NCBI GenBank assembly: GCA_002394185.1 | Contig: DGTB01000154.1 | Coordinates: 1-12,620 of the forward strand | Length of the DNA stretch: 12,620 nt | Reading direction: 5' to 3' | From: Bacteroidales bacterium UBA4347 | Lineage (GTDB): Bacteria; Bacteroidota; Bacteroidia; Bacteroidales; P3 | Shown: in pieces, positions 1 to 5,974 of the stretch | Numbering within the stretch: position 1 is the first letter of the stretch | Layout of the letters: the number at the start of each line of letters is the position of its first letter | Notes under the pieces: generated by a model | Told to the model about the DNA's origin: nothing | Seen by the model: only the letters and a program-made list of their open reading frames with translations | Databases searched by the model: none | Program-made: the position numbers and the translations under genes

Positions 1-280
1 CGCCATCTATCCCGACTGCCGTCCGGAGTTTGTCGAGGCCATGGACGCCGCCATGCGTGCCGGCACCTATGTCGGGGTGTCCATCGCCGCGCCCTACACG
101 AACCTTTCGAAGGCCGACCTGGTGCGCCGCGGGGCGGAGTTGGGCATCGACTACGGGCACACCTATTCCTGCTACCGCGGCGGCGAGCGCCACTGCGGCC
201 GTTGCGGCACCTGCACCGAGCGCCGCGAGGCTTTCCGCCTGGCAGGCGTCGAGGACCCCACGGTGTATGAGGAGTTATGA
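1..280 (+). CDS. queC: 7-cyano-7-deazaguanine synthase QueC, C-terminal part
   Basis: QueC is a cytoplasmic ATP-dependent enzyme that converts 7-carboxy-7-deazaguanine and ammonia to preQ0 in queuosine synthesis. Only about the last 92 residues are present; the frame is open from base 2 and the start and the N-terminal ATP-binding (PP-loop) part lie off the left edge. The visible part has the family's conserved stretch running from YVGVSIAAPYTNLSKADLV to the C-terminal zinc-binding cluster, where four cysteines are spaced CX7CX2CX2C (CYRGGERHCGRCGTC). The stop codon TGA (278-280) lies inside the first two units of a heptamer repeat array. Genes queD, queE and queF follow on the same strand, so this is one preQ1 pathway cluster. 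Family assignment is secure; anything about the N-terminus or upstream control (for example a riboswitch) cannot be seen here. Confidence 0.95.
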   Translation, partial: AIYPDCRPEFVEAMDAAMRAGTYVGVSIAAPYTNLSKADLVRRGAELGIDYGHTYSCYRGGERHCGRCGTCTERREAFRLAGVEDPTVYEEL

Positions 281-306
281 GTTATGAGTTAAGAGTTATG
301 AGTTAA
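272..306 (+). repeat. Heptamer tandem array GAGTTA(T/A) x5 at queC-queD junction
   Basis: Five contiguous 7-bp units (GAGTTAT, GAGTTAT, GAGTTAA, GAGTTAT, GAGTTAA) run without gap. The array begins within the last two sense codons of queC and supplies its stop. Because the unit is 7 bp, TGA or TAA occurs in all three sense frames (at 278, 285, 290, 299 and 304). It is followed by an AT-rich stretch and the queD ATG at 333. Function is unknown. Confidence 0.9.
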
Positions 307-332
307 GGTTGTTTCAATTTTCAATTTGTGAA

Positions 333-671
333 ATGTACTACGTTAGAAAACAGATAGAAGTGTCTGGAGCCCACCGCCTCGAGCTGGACTACCCGAGCAA
401 GTGCACGCAGCTGCACGGGCACAACTGGATGATTACCATTTTTTGCAAATCCAAGGAGCTGGACCATAACGGCATGGTGGTGGATTTCTCCAAAATCAAG
501 AGCCACATCGTCGACCGCCTGGACCACCATGTGGTCAACGACGTCATCGGCTGCAACCCGACGGCGGAGAACATCGCCCGCTGGTGCCAGCAGCAGGTGC
601 CCAACTGCTACCGCGTCGAGGTGCAGGAGAGTTCGGGCAACCTGGCCATTTATGAAGTTGATGAATTATGA
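333..671 (+). CDS. queD: 6-carboxy-5,6,7,8-tetrahydropterin synthase QueD
   Basis: QueD converts dihydroneopterin triphosphate to 6-carboxytetrahydropterin, the second step of preQ1 synthesis, in the cytoplasm. The 112-residue length is normal for the family. Zinc-ligand histidines are visible as H14 (SGAHRL) and H28/H30 (LHGHNW), with catalytic Cys24 (SKCTQLHGH), the Asp64-His65 pair (RLDHH) and Glu99 near the end (VQESSG). The ATG at 333 is chosen because the only upstream in-frame start is a TTG at 309 that would add eight residues ahead of the conserved MYYVRKQIEVSGAHRL. The last bases overlap queE by ATGA (668-671), so translation of the two is probably coupled. A folate-pathway PTPS paralogue is possible in principle, but the cysteine and the neighbours argue for QueD. 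Confidence 0.95.
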   Translation: MYYVRKQIEVSGAHRLELDYPSKCTQLHGHNWMITIFCKSKELDHNGMVVDFSKIKSHIVDRLDHHVVNDVIGCNPTAENIARWCQQQVPNCYRVEVQESSGNLAIYEVDEL

Positions 672-1252
672 AAGTAAACGAAATATTCTATTCCCTGCAG
701 GGTGAAGGCTACCACGTGGGCACGGCGGCGGTCTTTGTGCGCCTCAGCGGCTGCAACCTGCATTGCCCTTTCTGCGACACGCAGCATGAGGAGGGCACCG
801 AGATGACGGACGAGGAGATAGTGGAGCAGGTGAGGCAGTATCCGGCGCGCCTGGTGGTCATCACCGGCGGCGAACCCTCGCTGCAGCTCACCAAGAGCCT
901 GGTCAACGCCCTCCACGATGCCGACAAGATGGTGGCCGTGGAGACCAACGGCACCCATCGCCTGCCGGGCAATGTGGACTGGATCACCCTCTCGCCCAAG
1001 GACAAATACCTCGGCGGCGAGGCCAAGGTGGTGCTCACCATCGTCGACGAGCTGAAGGTGGTCTTCGACGGTGTCCATGTGCCGGACATGTACAACGGCA
1101 TCCTCTGCACCCACGGCCGTTTCCTGCAGCCCTGCGACACCGGCGACCCCATGCGCAATGCCGACATCATGGCCAAGGCCATCGAATACATCAAGGAAGA
1201 CCCTCGCTGGAAGCTCTCGCTCCAGATACACAAAATGTTGAATATAAGATAA
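668..1252 (+). CDS. queE: 7-carboxy-7-deazaguanine synthase QueE (radical SAM)
   Basis: QueE is the radical SAM enzyme that contracts 6-carboxytetrahydropterin to 7-carboxy-7-deazaguanine. The 194-residue product opens with the family signature EIFYSLQGEG (residues 5-14), then has the 4Fe-4S cluster cysteines C29, C33 and C36 spaced CX3CX2C (SGCNLHCPFC) and the SAM-contacting TGGEP at 66-70. ETNGT and the SPK segment further on are also typical of the family. The start overlaps the queD stop in ATGA, an arrangement that favours translational coupling and matched dosage of consecutive enzymes. The 122-bp gap that follows holds two different repeat arrays before queF. No truncation or odd residue is seen. 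Confidence 0.95.
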   Translation: MKVNEIFYSLQGEGYHVGTAAVFVRLSGCNLHCPFCDTQHEEGTEMTDEEIVEQVRQYPARLVVITGGEPSLQLTKSLVNALHDADKMVAVETNGTHRLPGNVDWITLSPKDKYLGGEAKVVLTIVDELKVVFDGVHVPDMYNGILCTHGRFLQPCDTGDPMRNADIMAKAIEYIKEDPRWKLSLQIHKMLNIR

Positions 1253-1255
1253 TAC

Positions 1256-1276
1256 AGCTGTGAGCTGTAAGCTGTA
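1256..1276 (+). repeat. Heptamer tandem array AGCTGT(G/A) x3 after queE
   Basis: Three 7-bp units start three bases after the queE stop. Stops fall in all three sense frames (TGA 1261, TAA 1268, TAA 1275). The 20-mer AGCTGTGAGCTGTAAGCTGT (1256-1275) is repeated exactly at 1832-1851 after queF. Function is unknown. Confidence 0.85.
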
Positions 1277-1289
1277 AACGGTGAGTGGC

Positions 1290-1351
1290 ATTCGAGTAAT
1301 TCGCTCGTAATTAACCTGCGTAGCATTCGTATAATTCGAGTAATTCGCCGT
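1290..1351 (+). repeat. ATTCG-headed 9-mer repeats in queE-queF spacer
   Basis: Five 9-bp blocks begin ATTCG: two at 1290-1307 and three at 1325-1351, separated by a 17-bp non-repeat stretch. The 14-mer ATTCGAGTAATTCG occurs exactly at 1290-1303 and 1334-1347. The remainder up to the queF ATG at 1375 is A-rich, which suits Bacteroidota translation initiation. Confidence 0.75.
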
Positions 1352-1374
1352 TAGAAAAAAATAATAAGCAGTAT

Positions 1375-1833
1375 ATGAACCGAGAACAAGACCATCTGCA
1401 GTCCCTCGGCCACAAGGCCGAGATACCGACCGACTACAACCCCGCTGTGCTCGAGGCCTTCGAGAACCGCCATCAGGAGCGCGACTACTGGGTGCAGTTC
1501 AACTGCCCGGAGTTCACCACGCTCTGCCCCATCACCGGGCAGCCCGACTTCGCTGAGCTGAAGATTATGTACATCCCCGACAAGATGATGGTGGAGAGCA
1601 AGAGTCTGAAGCTCTATCTGTTCTCCTTCCGCAACCACGGCGACTTCCATGAGGACTGCGTCAATATCATCATGAACGACCTTATTCGTTTGATGGACCC
1701 GCGCTACATCGAGGTCATAGGCCTCTTTGTCCCCCGCGGAGGCATCAGCATCCACCCCTACGCCAACTACGGCCGTCCCGGCACGCGCTACGAGGAACTG
1801 GCCGAGCACCGATTGAGAAATTACCTTTTGTAG
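1375..1833 (+). CDS. queF: NADPH-dependent 7-cyano-7-deazaguanine reductase QueF
   Basis: QueF reduces the nitrile of preQ0 to the aminomethyl of preQ1 with two NADPH, the last step before insertion into tRNA by Tgt. At 152 residues this is the short, single-domain (unimodular) type. Catalytic Cys51 and Asp58 lie in EFTTLCPITGQPD, and the QueF signature ESKSLKLYLFSFRNHGDFHE (residues 74-93) includes the NADPH-contacting segment and the conserved H92-E93. The ATG at 1375 is preceded by an A-rich tract rather than a Shine-Dalgarno sequence. The TAG stop (1831-1833) overlaps the first two bases of a heptamer array. Together with queC, queD and queE it completes the route from dihydroneopterin triphosphate to preQ1. 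Confidence 0.96.
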   Translation: MNREQDHLQSLGHKAEIPTDYNPAVLEAFENRHQERDYWVQFNCPEFTTLCPITGQPDFAELKIMYIPDKMMVESKSLKLYLFSFRNHGDFHEDCVNIIMNDLIRLMDPRYIEVIGLFVPRGGISIHPYANYGRPGTRYEELAEHRLRNYLL

Positions 1834-1852
1834 CTGTGAGCTGTAAGCTGTG
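1832..1852 (+). repeat. Heptamer tandem array AGCTGT(G/A) x3 overlapping queF stop
   Basis: Three 7-bp units begin at the second base of the queF TAG. The 20-mer at 1832-1851 is identical to the one at 1256-1275. Stops occur in all three sense frames (TGA 1837, TAA 1844, TGA 1851). It runs into GAGTTTTAAGT (1852-1862), the left arm of an inverted repeat with the next array. Confidence 0.85.
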
Positions 1853-1882
1853 AGTTTTAAGTGCTGGCGCAAGATACTTTCA

Positions 1883-1920
1883 ACTTAAAACTTACAGTTT
1901 AAAACTTAAAACTTAAAACT
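1883..1920 (+). repeat. Heptamer tandem array ACTTAAA x5 abutting pdxY-like start
   Basis: Five 7-bp units (ACTTAAA, ACTTACA, GTTTAAA, ACTTAAA, ACTTAAA) plus a partial unit end one base before the TTG start codon at 1922. TAA occurs in all three sense frames (1886, 1900, 1907, 1914). ACTTAAAACTC at 1911-1921 is the exact reverse complement of GAGTTTTAAGT at 1852-1862, so an 11-bp stem could form directly against the start codon. Confidence 0.85.
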
Positions 1921-1921
1921 C

Positions 1922-2767
1922 TTGAAACAGATACTACTGATCAACGACGTTGTCGGCCACAGCCATGTGGGCATGGTGGCCATGTTGCCCATCCTGACCT
2001 ACCAGGGCCACTCCGTGTACAACCTGCCCACGGCCTTGGTGTCCAATACCCTCGACTACGGCCGCTTCAATGTCCTCGAGACCACCGATTACATGCGCGG
2101 CACGCTGCCGGTGTGGCAGCGGCTGGGTTTCCGTTTCGACGCTGTGTGCACAGGACTGATGTTCAGTGAGGAGCAGGCCCAGTTGGTGTCGGCCTACTGC
2201 AAGCATCTCCATGCCGACGGCACGACGGTCTTCGTGGACCCCATCATGGGCGACGGCGGCCGCCTCTATAACGGCATGGGGCCGCGCCAGGTGGAGCTGA
2301 TGCGCGAGATGGTCTCCGTGGCCGACCTCACCTTCCCCAACTACACCGAGGCCTGCTACCTGGCCGATGTCCCCTTCCGTGCCGACGGCATGACGTGGGA
2401 CGAGGCCTGCCAGCTGCTCGATGCCATCGCCGGCCTCGGCGCCCGGTCGGTGGTGATTACCAGTGCCTGTGTCGACGGGCAGAAGTGTGTCATTGGGCGC
2501 CGCAGCGAGGAGTCGGTGCCGGGCTTCCGCCAGAAGATTGACGAGGGGCCGTATTTCCGCCTCGACTACGAGGAAATTCCTCTGGCCTTCCACGGTACGG
2601 GCGACATCTTCTCCGCTGTGCTCATCGGTCACCTGATGAACGGCGACCCCTTGCGTGCCAGCACCCAGACAGCCATGAGCGTCGTCAGTCGCCTCATCGA
2701 CCGCAACCGCGACCAGAAGGACCTCTGCCTGGGCATCCCGATAGAGAAGTGTCTGGATCTGCTATAG
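1922..2767 (+). CDS. PdxY-like pyridoxal/pyridoxamine kinase
   Basis: This is a ribokinase-fold kinase, most likely phosphorylating pyridoxal in vitamin B6 salvage in the cytoplasm. The 281-residue length fits PdxY (about 287 in E. coli). The N-terminus ILLINDVVGHSHVGMVAMLPIL matches the PdxY/PdxK substrate-binding start. DPIMGDGG lies near residues 106-113 (the metal and phosphate region) and FPNYTEACYL follows. HGTGDIFSAVLIGHLM near 224-239 carries the catalytic aspartate (about D228) of the GTGD motif. The TTG at 1922 is the start because the frame is closed by a TAA at 1886 with no ATG between. Its start codon sits against a heptamer array and potential stem, so translation may be kept low. 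It could share the que transcript, but there is no obvious pathway link. PdxK or another ribokinase-family substrate is the alternative. Confidence 0.82.
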   Translation: MKQILLINDVVGHSHVGMVAMLPILTYQGHSVYNLPTALVSNTLDYGRFNVLETTDYMRGTLPVWQRLGFRFDAVCTGLMFSEEQAQLVSAYCKHLHADGTTVFVDPIMGDGGRLYNGMGPRQVELMREMVSVADLTFPNYTEACYLADVPFRADGMTWDEACQLLDAIAGLGARSVVITSACVDGQKCVIGRRSEESVPGFRQKIDEGPYFRLDYEEIPLAFHGTGDIFSAVLIGHLMNGDPLRASTQTAMSVVSRLIDRNRDQKDLCLGIPIEKCLDLL

Positions 2768-3370
2768 CTCTACCTGTACGCCAAAGCTAAAGCGGGTGTT
2801 GAGGTCCAGGTGCCAGTCGGGGTCGATAAGGCGGTTGTAGGTGCGGCCGAAATAGAAGCTGCCGAAGTCGAGGCTGGCTGAGAGGGCCACGTGGCGCGAG
2901 AGGCTGTAGGTGTACCGCACTCCGCCCCAGAAGTTGTCGGCCTCGGCCTCGCCGAAGTCGAAGCCCAGGCGCAGCGTCATGTCGAGGCCCATTTCGTGGC
3001 GGAAGCGGTAGGGGATGATGTGGAACTGCGCCGTGACGCCCCAGCCCACTTCGTAGCCGTTGGTGACAAATATCCATTGCAGGCTCTGCCCGTTCCCGAT
3101 GTCCTGTCCGCCGCTGCTCATGGCGTTGGAACCCACCAGGTTGGCGTAGAGGCCCACCTCCCAGTGTTGCCAAAGGCGGTAGTTCACTGCCAGGCTCACG
3201 CTGCGGTTGGGACGGTTGGCCAGCACGCCGGAGCCGAGCTGCAGCACGCTGGTGGCGGTAAGCTGGGTCGAGGCGTCGACCGCAATGTTGATGCGGTGCC
3301 AGTCGAACCCTTGGGCCATGGCCATATTGCCCATCAATACTATCAGTCCTGTTAGAAATATCTTTTTCAT
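2762..3370 (-). CDS. Exported outer-membrane beta-barrel-like protein
   Basis: A 202-residue protein opens with a clear signal peptide (MKKIFLTGLIVLMGNMAMAQ, with a likely cut after AMA or AMAQ). The rest is alternating hydrophobic and polar strands rich in aromatic residues and glycine (LAVNYRLWQHWEVGLYANLVG, VGWGVTAQFHIIPYRF, MTLRLGFDFGEAEADNFWGGVRYTYSL), as in small outer-membrane beta-barrels. I do not recognise a specific family. It is the last gene of the minus-strand sigma-factor cluster, 18 bp after the GIN-like/barrel gene. Its stop overlaps the end of the convergent kinase gene in the 6-bp palindrome CTATAG, which leaves no space for a terminator between them. Confidence 0.75.
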   Translation of the reverse strand: MKKIFLTGLIVLMGNMAMAQGFDWHRINIAVDASTQLTATSVLQLGSGVLANRPNRSVSLAVNYRLWQHWEVGLYANLVGSNAMSSGGQDIGNGQSLQWIFVTNGYEVGWGVTAQFHIIPYRFRHEMGLDMTLRLGFDFGEAEADNFWGGVRYTYSLSRHVALSASLDFGSFYFGRTYNRLIDPDWHLDLNTRFSFGVQVEL

Positions 3371-3388
3371 ATACTTATACTGTTTGAA

Positions 3389-4720
3389 TCAATAATTGAG
3401 ACTTATGCCCAGGCAGAGGGGGTAAACCTTGGTGTCGAGGGTGGGGAGGTCGTCCTTGCGGGCGGTGCGGAAGAGGGGCGTCAGCGACCCTTGGACGAAG
3501 AACGACAGGCGGTTCCAGCCGATGTCCAACCTCAGGTCGAGGCGGAAGCGGTTCCAAATGTCGCCGATGGTGTCGTTCAGAATGTCTATGCGTCCGTTCT
3601 CGGCCTCGGGGCCTTCGGTCCAGGTGCACTGGCTGCGCATGAAGGAGCCGTCGGTGGAGAGCTGTATGGCGGGCCTGAGCTCGGCGCTGATGCGCAAGCC
3701 GCGGTAGTCGAGGCGGCGGTGCCACTCCACCCGCAGGGGCAGGCTGATGGGAAGGACCTGCAGGGTGCTGCGCCACACGCGCTTCTGTCCGGCGTAGAAG
3801 GGCTTGTTGTAGTAGGCTGGTTCGTCGACGGGACCGAAGTGGGTGAGGCCCGTGGCGGGGTCGACGGTGGTGCCCATCAGGCGGGGAAAGATGTAGACCT
3901 CAGAGGTAAAACCTATACCCACGCCGAAGTCCCAATGCTTCAGCCGGAGGAAGTTCCATCCGAGACGGAGGTCGTAGCAGCCCAGGGAGGCCGTGGGGTT
4001 CATCTGGTAGTCGTCCATGGCCACCGCCGTGCCGCCGAGGGGACGCAGCGACCATCCGCTGATGCCAATGCCCACGCCGCCAAACAGGCAATGGATGGTG
4101 GGCGAGAGGTTGAGTTGGAAGGCTTCCTCCTGGTCCTCCACGCCCATCTGCTCCGTGCGGCTCTCGCCTTTGACGGTGCGGGTGAGGTCGTCGCTCGCGA
4201 TGCCTCTGTGGCGCAGGGTGGCGAAGTCGTCGCTCTGCACCCATGCCTGCTGGGCCTCGACGGGCTGCAGCAACAGCAGGGTGCTGTGGCCGCGGGCTTC
4301 GAGGACGAGCATCTCCAGGTGCAGGGTGTCGCGGCTGGGATTGGAGAGCCACAGGCGGCTGTCGTCGTAGCTGTGCAGGTAGAGGCGCTGCGAGGTGGTG
4401 TGGATGTCGATGCCGTTCAGGTAGGGGAAGCTGGCGGGAATGTCGAGCACACCGCCGCTGACGGTCATGCTTTTCAACGGCTGTCGCAGCGAGTCGGCCT
4501 GCGACAGGCTGCCGTTGACGGTGGTCTGGATGTAGTCCGTGGTGTCGGGTATGACGGTGACGTTATGCAGGCCGTAGACGTTGACGGTGTTGATGCTTTG
4601 GAGGAGGTCTTGGCGCAACACCAAGGTTTGCTGCCCTTGCGCCGCTGCTCCGAAGGCAAGGCCAAAGAGCATCGCAAAGAGGCCAATGGCTGCCAGTAGG
4701 GGTTTCTTATCGTGTTTCAT
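3389..4720 (-). CDS. Exported protein: GIN-like head plus C-terminal beta-barrel
   Basis: The 443-residue product has a signal peptide (MKHDKKPLLAAIGLFAMLFGLAFGAAAQ). Residues about 30-190 look like repetitive beta-strands resembling the GIN/DUF2807 head found in Bacteroidota (INTVNVYGLHNVTVIPDTTDYIQTTVNG, then GGVLDIP and later short LxL strands). From about 200 to the end the sequence reads as an outer-membrane barrel (SLGCYDLRLGWNFLRLKHWDFGVGIGF, LRISAELRPAIQL, LDLRLDIGWNRLSFFVQGSL) ending in an aromatic residue (LGISLNY), as barrel proteins do. The ATG at 4720 gives the best signal peptide; an in-frame ATG at 4744 lies only 2 bp after the anti-sigma stop and would add eight residues. Tight spacing implies one operon with the sigma and anti-sigma genes. 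The barrel call is fair and the GIN call weaker. Confidence 0.65.
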   Translation of the reverse strand: MKHDKKPLLAAIGLFAMLFGLAFGAAAQGQQTLVLRQDLLQSINTVNVYGLHNVTVIPDTTDYIQTTVNGSLSQADSLRQPLKSMTVSGGVLDIPASFPYLNGIDIHTTSQRLYLHSYDDSRLWLSNPSRDTLHLEMLVLEARGHSTLLLLQPVEAQQAWVQSDDFATLRHRGIASDDLTRTVKGESRTEQMGVEDQEEAFQLNLSPTIHCLFGGVGIGISGWSLRPLGGTAVAMDDYQMNPTASLGCYDLRLGWNFLRLKHWDFGVGIGFTSEVYIFPRLMGTTVDPATGLTHFGPVDEPAYYNKPFYAGQKRVWRSTLQVLPISLPLRVEWHRRLDYRGLRISAELRPAIQLSTDGSFMRSQCTWTEGPEAENGRIDILNDTIGDIWNRFRLDLRLDIGWNRLSFFVQGSLTPLFRTARKDDLPTLDTKVYPLCLGISLNY

Positions 4721-4746
4721 GTTGCATGGATTTTTCGGGTTCATGT

Positions 4747-5379
4747 TCAGTTGTTGCTTGCCGTGAGGGCTTCGAGCCAAGGATTGGTAGCCAGACGTGC
4801 ATCGTTGATCACTGGTGGGACGGTCACCGTTGGCTCGGGGCGTGAAGGTTCGGGAATCTCCTCCAGCGTGTCCTGAGGGGGAATGGGGCTGGCTTGCGGA
4901 GCGACTTCCTCGGCCAGCAGAGGGGCTTCGGCGGGGAGTTCTTGGGGAAGGTAGGGTTTATGGGTTTTATGGGTTTTATAGGTCTTATAGGTCTTATAAG
5001 TCTTATGGGTTGTATCGGTCTCGGCCTCTTGCGGCTCTGCGGCAACGGCGGGTTCCGGCTGGGCCTGGGCCACCATCGGGCTTGCCTCGTTGGGCTTGCG
5101 GTTCAGTACCAGCAGGGTGGTGCCGGCCAGCGCCATCAGCGCCACGGCCGCCGCCACGTGCCACCAGGCGAAGCCTTCGCGCTCCTTCTTCAGCAGGCGC
5201 TCCTTGCCGGGCAGGGTGGCCACCACGGGCGTCACCTTCACCTCGGCCACTTCCTCCATCTCCTCCCGCAGTTCGGGGTGCTGCTCCAGGAAGGCCTCCA
5301 CGGCCTCGCGCTCCTCGCGCGTCAGTGCGCCGTCAGCATAGCGCATGAGCCATCCTTCGTAGTTTTCCATTGTTATCAT
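4747..5379 (-). CDS. Single-pass anti-sigma-like membrane protein
   Basis: The 210-residue product begins with a cytoplasmic segment MENYEGWLMRYADGALTREEREAVEAFLEQHPELREEMEE. This matches the N-terminus of Bacteroidota anti-sigma factors (Y-x-DG-x-L-T-x-E-E-R, then an E-rich helix) but without zinc-binding His/Cys. One membrane helix follows at about 72-93 (WWHVAAAVALMALAGTTLLVLN), then a long Pro/Ala/Glu-rich periplasmic tail containing an (KT[YH]) repeat at 125-141. The start at 5379 overlaps the sigma stop in ATGA, and a GGAGG (minus strand, 5391-5387) lies seven bases before it; an internal ATG at 5370 is the alternative. Coupling to an ECF sigma gene is the main argument that it holds that sigma at the membrane. 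The C-terminal tail has no recognisable sensor domain. Confidence 0.75.
   Translation of the reverse strand: MITMENYEGWLMRYADGALTREEREAVEAFLEQHPELREEMEEVAEVKVTPVVATLPGKERLLKKEREGFAWWHVAAAVALMALAGTTLLVLNRKPNEASPMVAQAQPEPAVAAEPQEAETDTTHKTYKTYKTYKTHKTHKPYLPQELPAEAPLLAEEVAPQASPIPPQDTLEEIPEPSRPEPTVTVPPVINDARLATNPWLEALTASNN
4951..5022 (-). repeat. 9-bp coding tandem array (KTY/KTH units) in anti-sigma-like gene
   Basis: Eight 9-bp blocks (plus strand 4951-5022) fit AT(A/G)(G/A)GT(T/C)TT, with about five close copies in the centre and degenerate ones at the ends. On the coding strand each unit reads AA(A/G)AC(C/T)(T/C)AT, giving Lys-Thr-Tyr or Lys-Thr-His. The unit is a multiple of three, so copy-number change keeps the frame. 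The block is AT-rich compared with the GC-rich gene around it and falls in the extracytoplasmic linker. Confidence 0.9.
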
Positions 5380-5849
5380 CGGTAATCCTCCAGTTGTTTC
5401 TTTAATTGTTTGCGTGCGCGGAACAAGTAGACGCCCACCTGCTGCTCGCTGAGGCCTGTTATCTGGGCCATCTCCGCGTATTCGTATCCCTCCAGGTCGC
5501 GCAGCAGCACCAGCATGCGCTGCTGCTCCGGCAGGGTGGCCAGGGCATGGGCCAGGACGTCCTTCAGTTCGAAGTTCTCGTGCTGGCGGTATTCGTTCTC
5601 CTGCGCCACTTGCGTGTTCCGCACCACCTCGTCGTGGCGGTGCATGTCCACCAGCCGCCGGTAGAGCGCTCGGATGAGCCAACCCTTGGCTCCTGCGGCC
5701 TCCACCTCGCTGCGACGCTCCCAGAGGTCGGCGAAGACATCCTGCACGGCATCCTCGGCGGCGGCGCTGAAGTTGGCGTAGCGCAGCGCGAAGCGGTAGA
5801 GGTCGTCGCCCAGGTGGCGTACACAGTGGTTATATTCCTTGGTGGTCAT
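5376..5849 (-). CDS. ECF-family RNA polymerase sigma factor
   Basis: A 157-residue sigma-70 family protein with only regions 2 and 4, as in ECF (extracytoplasmic function) sigma factors. Region 2 covers about 13-75 (LYRFALRYANFSAAAEDAVQDVFADLWERR, core-binding and -10 recognition). Region 4 covers about 97-152 with a helix-turn-helix (LPEQQRMLVLLRDLEGYEYAEMAQITGLSEQQVGVYLFRARKQL). The ATG at 5849 is preferred over an in-frame TTG at 5858. The stop overlaps the anti-sigma-like gene (ATGA). It heads a four-gene minus-strand cluster ending in two exported proteins, which suggests an envelope stress or surface-state response. The intergenic region upstream holds several ACACC(C) direct repeats that may include its own promoter. 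Autoregulation is inference from ECF systems in general. Confidence 0.92.
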   Translation of the reverse strand: MTTKEYNHCVRHLGDDLYRFALRYANFSAAAEDAVQDVFADLWERRSEVEAAGAKGWLIRALYRRLVDMHRHDEVVRNTQVAQENEYRQHENFELKDVLAHALATLPEQQRMLVLLRDLEGYEYAEMAQITGLSEQQVGVYLFRARKQLKKQLEDYR

Positions 5850-5865
5850 TCTGCACAATATACGT

Positions 5866-5938
5866 TCACCCCTGCCCGTTTATTACACCCTGCCGAAAAA
5901 AAACTTTTCATACACCACGGACACCCTTTCGTACACCC
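5866..5938. promoter_or_regulatory. Divergent intergenic region with direct ACACC(C) repeats
   Basis: The 155-bp region between the divergent sigma and lipoprotein genes (5850-6004) contains the plus-strand motif ACACC(C/A) at 5885, 5912, 5921 and 5933, and the related TCACCC at 5866. Two copies are preceded by the same short context, CGTACACCC (5931 region) and CATACACCA (5910 region). A run of eight A at about 5896-5903 separates the first from the rest. These could be a regulator's operator or part of the sigma promoter. No complete standard -33/-7 pair is seen for the minus-strand gene. Confidence 0.35.
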
Positions 5939-5974
5939 AGCCTGCGTCGGCCTCGGCGGCATTGCTTTTTTACG

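Noticed and set aside
272..1920. CRISPR array among the short repeats
   Set aside because: Units are 7-9 bp and directly abutting with no unique spacers, and there are no cas genes.
3491..4699. A 402-codon open frame on the plus strand opposite the GIN-like/barrel gene
   Set aside because: Its translation is Val/Gly/Ala/Glu-rich low complexity without motifs, as expected opposite a GC-rich gene. The minus-strand gene has a signal peptide and coherent beta pattern.
5383..5682. An N-terminal extension of the anti-sigma-like gene into the sigma gene
   Set aside because: The extra residues are the sigma gene read in another frame and are Pro/Ala/Gly/Arg-rich. ATGA and GGAGG support the start at 5379.
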